Source: Rhizobium sp. ARZ01
Lineage (GTDB): Bacteria; Pseudomonadota; Alphaproteobacteria; Rhizobiales; Rhizobiaceae
Direction: 5' to 3'
Length of the DNA: 64,000 nt
Assembly (NCBI RefSeq): GCF_014851675.1
Contig: NZ_JACVAE010000001.1
Coordinates: 1,178,001 to 1,242,000 of the forward strand
Positions 61,597 through 64,000 of this stretch are shown piece by piece (position 1 is the first letter of the stretch; the number at the start of each line of letters is the position of its first letter). Made by a program: the position numbers and the translations under genes. The notes below the pieces were generated by a model. That model ran no database searches and was not told the DNA's origin. It saw only the letters and a list, made by a program, of their open reading frames with translations.

Positions 61597-61988
61597 CGGC
61601 CCCGCAGCTGACCCGCAATCAGGCCCTGGTGCTCGAGGCGCTGTCGCAGGCCGAGGCGCCGCTCAGCGCCTACACCATTCTCGACAAGCTGCGCGACGAC
61701 GGGTTTCGCGCGCCGTTGCAGGTCTATCGCGCGCTCGACAAGCTTCAGGAGTTCGGCCTCGTCCACCGGCTGGAGAGCATCAACGCCTTCGTCGCCTGTG
61801 CCCACCCGCACCAGGGCTGCTGTGCGCACGGGCTGACCGCCTTCACCATCTGCGAATCCTGCGGCAAGGTGACGGAATTCCACGACCACGTGATCGAAGA
61901 GCGGCTTGCCGCCTTTGCCCGAGATCACAATTTCAGGTCCGGCAAGGCCACCATCGAGGTTCGCGGGCACTGCGCCGGTTGCGCCTAG
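61593..61988 (+). CDS. zur: Zinc uptake regulator Zur (Fur family)
   Basis: A 131-residue repressor. The winged-helix N-terminal part (LTRNQALVLEALSQAEAPLS, DGFRAPLQVYRALDKLQEFG) is followed by the metal/dimer domain: HRLESINAFVACAHPHQGC, structural zinc CxxC pairs CESC and CAGC, and the sensory EFHDHVIEE. It should bind zinc and repress both znuA and its own znuCB-zur operon through the two palindromes at 59744 and 59767. Zur rather than Fur follows from operon context. Confidence 0.93.
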   Translation: MTAPQLTRNQALVLEALSQAEAPLSAYTILDKLRDDGFRAPLQVYRALDKLQEFGLVHRLESINAFVACAHPHQGCCAHGLTAFTICESCGKVTEFHDHVIEERLAAFARDHNFRSGKATIEVRGHCAGCA

Positions 61989-62061
61989 GCAAGGTCTCCC
62001 GAGGGTGGAAGAGCGGCTCGAGACAAAGACATCCACGAAATCGACTAAGCGGGCTACAGAC

Positions 62062-62592
62062 TCAGTCGATCCGTCGCAGTTCGGTCTTGAAGCGTTTCCT
62101 GTTGCGTACGTAACTGTCCGCTGATTTCTTCAGGCCCTCGATGGCCGCCTCGTCGAGTGTGCGCACAGCCTTCGCTGGCGAGCCGACGATGAGGGAATTG
62201 TCGGGAAAGACCTTGCCTTCTGTCACCAGCGCATTGGCGCCGACGAGGCAGTTGTTGCCGATCACTGCCCCGTTCAGCACCGTGGCCCCCATGCCGATCA
62301 GCGAATTATCGCCGATCGTGCAGCCATGGATGATGGCGCTGTGACCAATGGTGCAGCCTTCGCCGATCGTCACCGGCTTGCCGGGGTCGGTGTGGATGAC
62401 GGTGCCCTCCTGGATGTTGGTGCGGGCGCCGAGCGTGATCGGCTCGTTGTCGCCGCGCAAAACCGCACCGAACCAGATGCCGACGTCCTCGCCAATCACC
62501 ACCTTGCCGATCACCTGCGCATCGGGGGCCACCCAGTAGCGGTCGTCCTCGGGAAGGGTTGGCACGTGGTCGCCGAGCGCATAGAGCGGCAT
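62062..62592 (-). CDS. Gamma-carbonic-anhydrase-family protein
   Basis: A 176-residue left-handed beta-helix protein. Zinc-ligand histidines of the family are visible: TVIHTDPGK (His67), CTIGHSAIIHGC (His84 and His89). LRGDNEPITLGARTNIQEGT is the usual opening. Homologues include YrdA/PaaY types and the mitochondrial complex I CA subunits; carbonic anhydrase activity varies. GAGGAG supports ATG 62592; the long frame to 63207 runs through the next gene and is not used. It follows the FAA-hydrolase gene on the same strand by 11 bp. Confidence 0.92.
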   Translation of the reverse strand: MPLYALGDHVPTLPEDDRYWVAPDAQVIGKVVIGEDVGIWFGAVLRGDNEPITLGARTNIQEGTVIHTDPGKPVTIGEGCTIGHSAIIHGCTIGDNSLIGMGATVLNGAVIGNNCLVGANALVTEGKVFPDNSLIVGSPAKAVRTLDEAAIEGLKKSADSYVRNRKRFKTELRRID

Positions 62593-62603
62593 CGCAAAAC
62601 TCC

Positions 62604-63290
<687 letters not shown>

Positions 63291-63433
63291 GGCATACTCA
63301 ATTCGATTCTGTCGGCGCACTCTAGCACCACTGGCGAAGGCGGGGACAAGCGGCGGACGCGGCGAGGGTGGTTTTTTCGCCCCTCTTGCGCTATGAGCTG
63401 CGCAAATTGAACGGCAACGGACGCGAACGGACT

Positions 63434-64000
63434 ATGTATCAGCAGGCACTCAAGACGGGGCAAAAAATCTTCGCCACGGCGCCGATGATCGACTGGTCGG
63501 ACCGGCACTATCGCCATTTCGCCCGGCAACTGACGAAGAACGCCGTGCTCTACACCGAAATGATCGTCGCCGACGCAATTCTCCGCGGCAATCGCCACAA
63601 GCTGCTCGGCTATGATCCGGTCGAGCATCCGCTGGCGCTGCAGCTCGGCGGCAGCGATCCGCAAAAACTCGCGGAAGCGGCGCGGATCGGCGAAGATTTT
63701 GGCTATGACGAGATCAACATGAACGTCGGCTGCCCCTCCGACCGGGTGCAGTCCGGCACTTTTGGGGCCTGCCTGATGCGCGAGCCGCAGCTGGTGGCCG
63801 ACTGCGTCGCGGCGATGAAGGCGGCGGTGAACATCCCGGTGACCGTGAAGTGCCGCATCGGCGTCGACGACCAGAACCCGGAGATGGCGCTGCGCGACCT
63901 CGTTTCCCGGGTCAAGGCCGCCGGCGTCGACGCCGTCTGGGTTCATGCGCGCAAGGCCTGGCTGCAGGGGCTGAGCCCGAAGGAGAACCGCGACATCCCG
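63434..64000 (+). CDS. dusA: tRNA-dihydrouridine synthase A (truncated by window end)
   Basis: The first 189 codons of a flavin-dependent tRNA-dihydrouridine synthase; the rest lies past the window. FATAPMIDWSDRHYRHFARQ and YTEMIVADAILRG mark the DusA subfamily, and NMNVGCPSDRVQSGTFGACL contains the catalytic Cys. It reduces uridines 20/20a in the tRNA D-loop. ATG 63434 is the family start. It is divergent from the FAH-family gene. Confidence 0.93.
   Translation, partial: MYQQALKTGQKIFATAPMIDWSDRHYRHFARQLTKNAVLYTEMIVADAILRGNRHKLLGYDPVEHPLALQLGGSDPQKLAEAARIGEDFGYDEINMNVGCPSDRVQSGTFGACLMREPQLVADCVAAMKAAVNIPVTVKCRIGVDDQNPEMALRDLVSRVKAAGVDAVWVHARKAWLQGLSPKENRDIP

Overview
The window is alphaproteobacterial chromosome from a Rhizobiaceae member, probably Ensifer/Sinorhizobium or a close genus. 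The evidence is ExoR, PopZ, a ZnuABC-Zur cluster, the tatABC-serS-surE-pcm order, two DUF1127 micro-proteins beside alpha-r14 type sRNAs, and high GC. No genus-level marker was checked, so genus is inference.

Region 1 (1-8343) is the end of an integrated phage or phage-derived island. It holds a tail-like gene running in from the left edge, a sugar/polysaccharide acyltransferase, and a lysis cassette (membrane-anchored lambda-R-like endolysin, overlapping spanin-like pair, LydA-like holin). Beyond these are a partly duplicated patch of very small genes including two 33-residue membrane peptides, a stand-alone LigD-type DNA ligase, an unrecognised AT-richer accessory gene, and a tyrosine integrase. 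The integrase lies 170 bp from the 3' end of tRNA-Asn(GTT), the likely integration site; the other island end lies left of this window.

Region 2 (8344-25440) is core chromosome with envelope genes: a BA14K-like secreted protein, tRNA-Cys, a DUF2066 protein, an orphan potF, exbBD, a pcm-like methyltransferase, tolC, popZ, valS, a FadL-like porin, exoR, xthA and erpA. Region 3 (25441-50540) is dense housekeeping: dgt, argS, a large SPOR-domain membrane protein, nagZ, scpAB, an orphan ABC ATPase, tatABC, serS, surE, pcm, a CtrA-box-preceded unknown gene, an NlpD-like LysM/LytM lipoprotein, a DUF815 ATPase, yajC, a fused secDF, an Mth938-domain protein, a phytoene-synthase-fold protein without its aspartate motifs, and trmFO.

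Region 4 (50541-52440) is the most unusual stretch. Two 47-residue DUF1127 proteins and two tandem small RNAs are all read leftwards. Each RNA has three hairpins, and each hairpin loop shows CCUCCUCCC (anti-Shine-Dalgarno-like). A 9-bp quasi-palindrome TGCAsTGCA recurs four times here. Region 5 (52441-64000) holds a DUF2157/GDYXXLXY membrane pair, tRNA-Leu(TAG), tig, an RTX serralysin-like protease, divergent znuA / znuCB-zur with two Zur-box-like palindromes between them, a gamma-carbonic anhydrase, a fumarylacetoacetase-family enzyme, and the start of dusA, cut by the window end.

Functional links: TolC could be the outer-membrane duct for the RTX protease, though no dedicated ABC/adaptor pair is visible. 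Zur should control both zinc-uptake transcripts. The phage lysis genes form one translationally coupled block. YajC and SecDF, with TatABC nearby, make this a protein-export-rich chromosomal neighbourhood.
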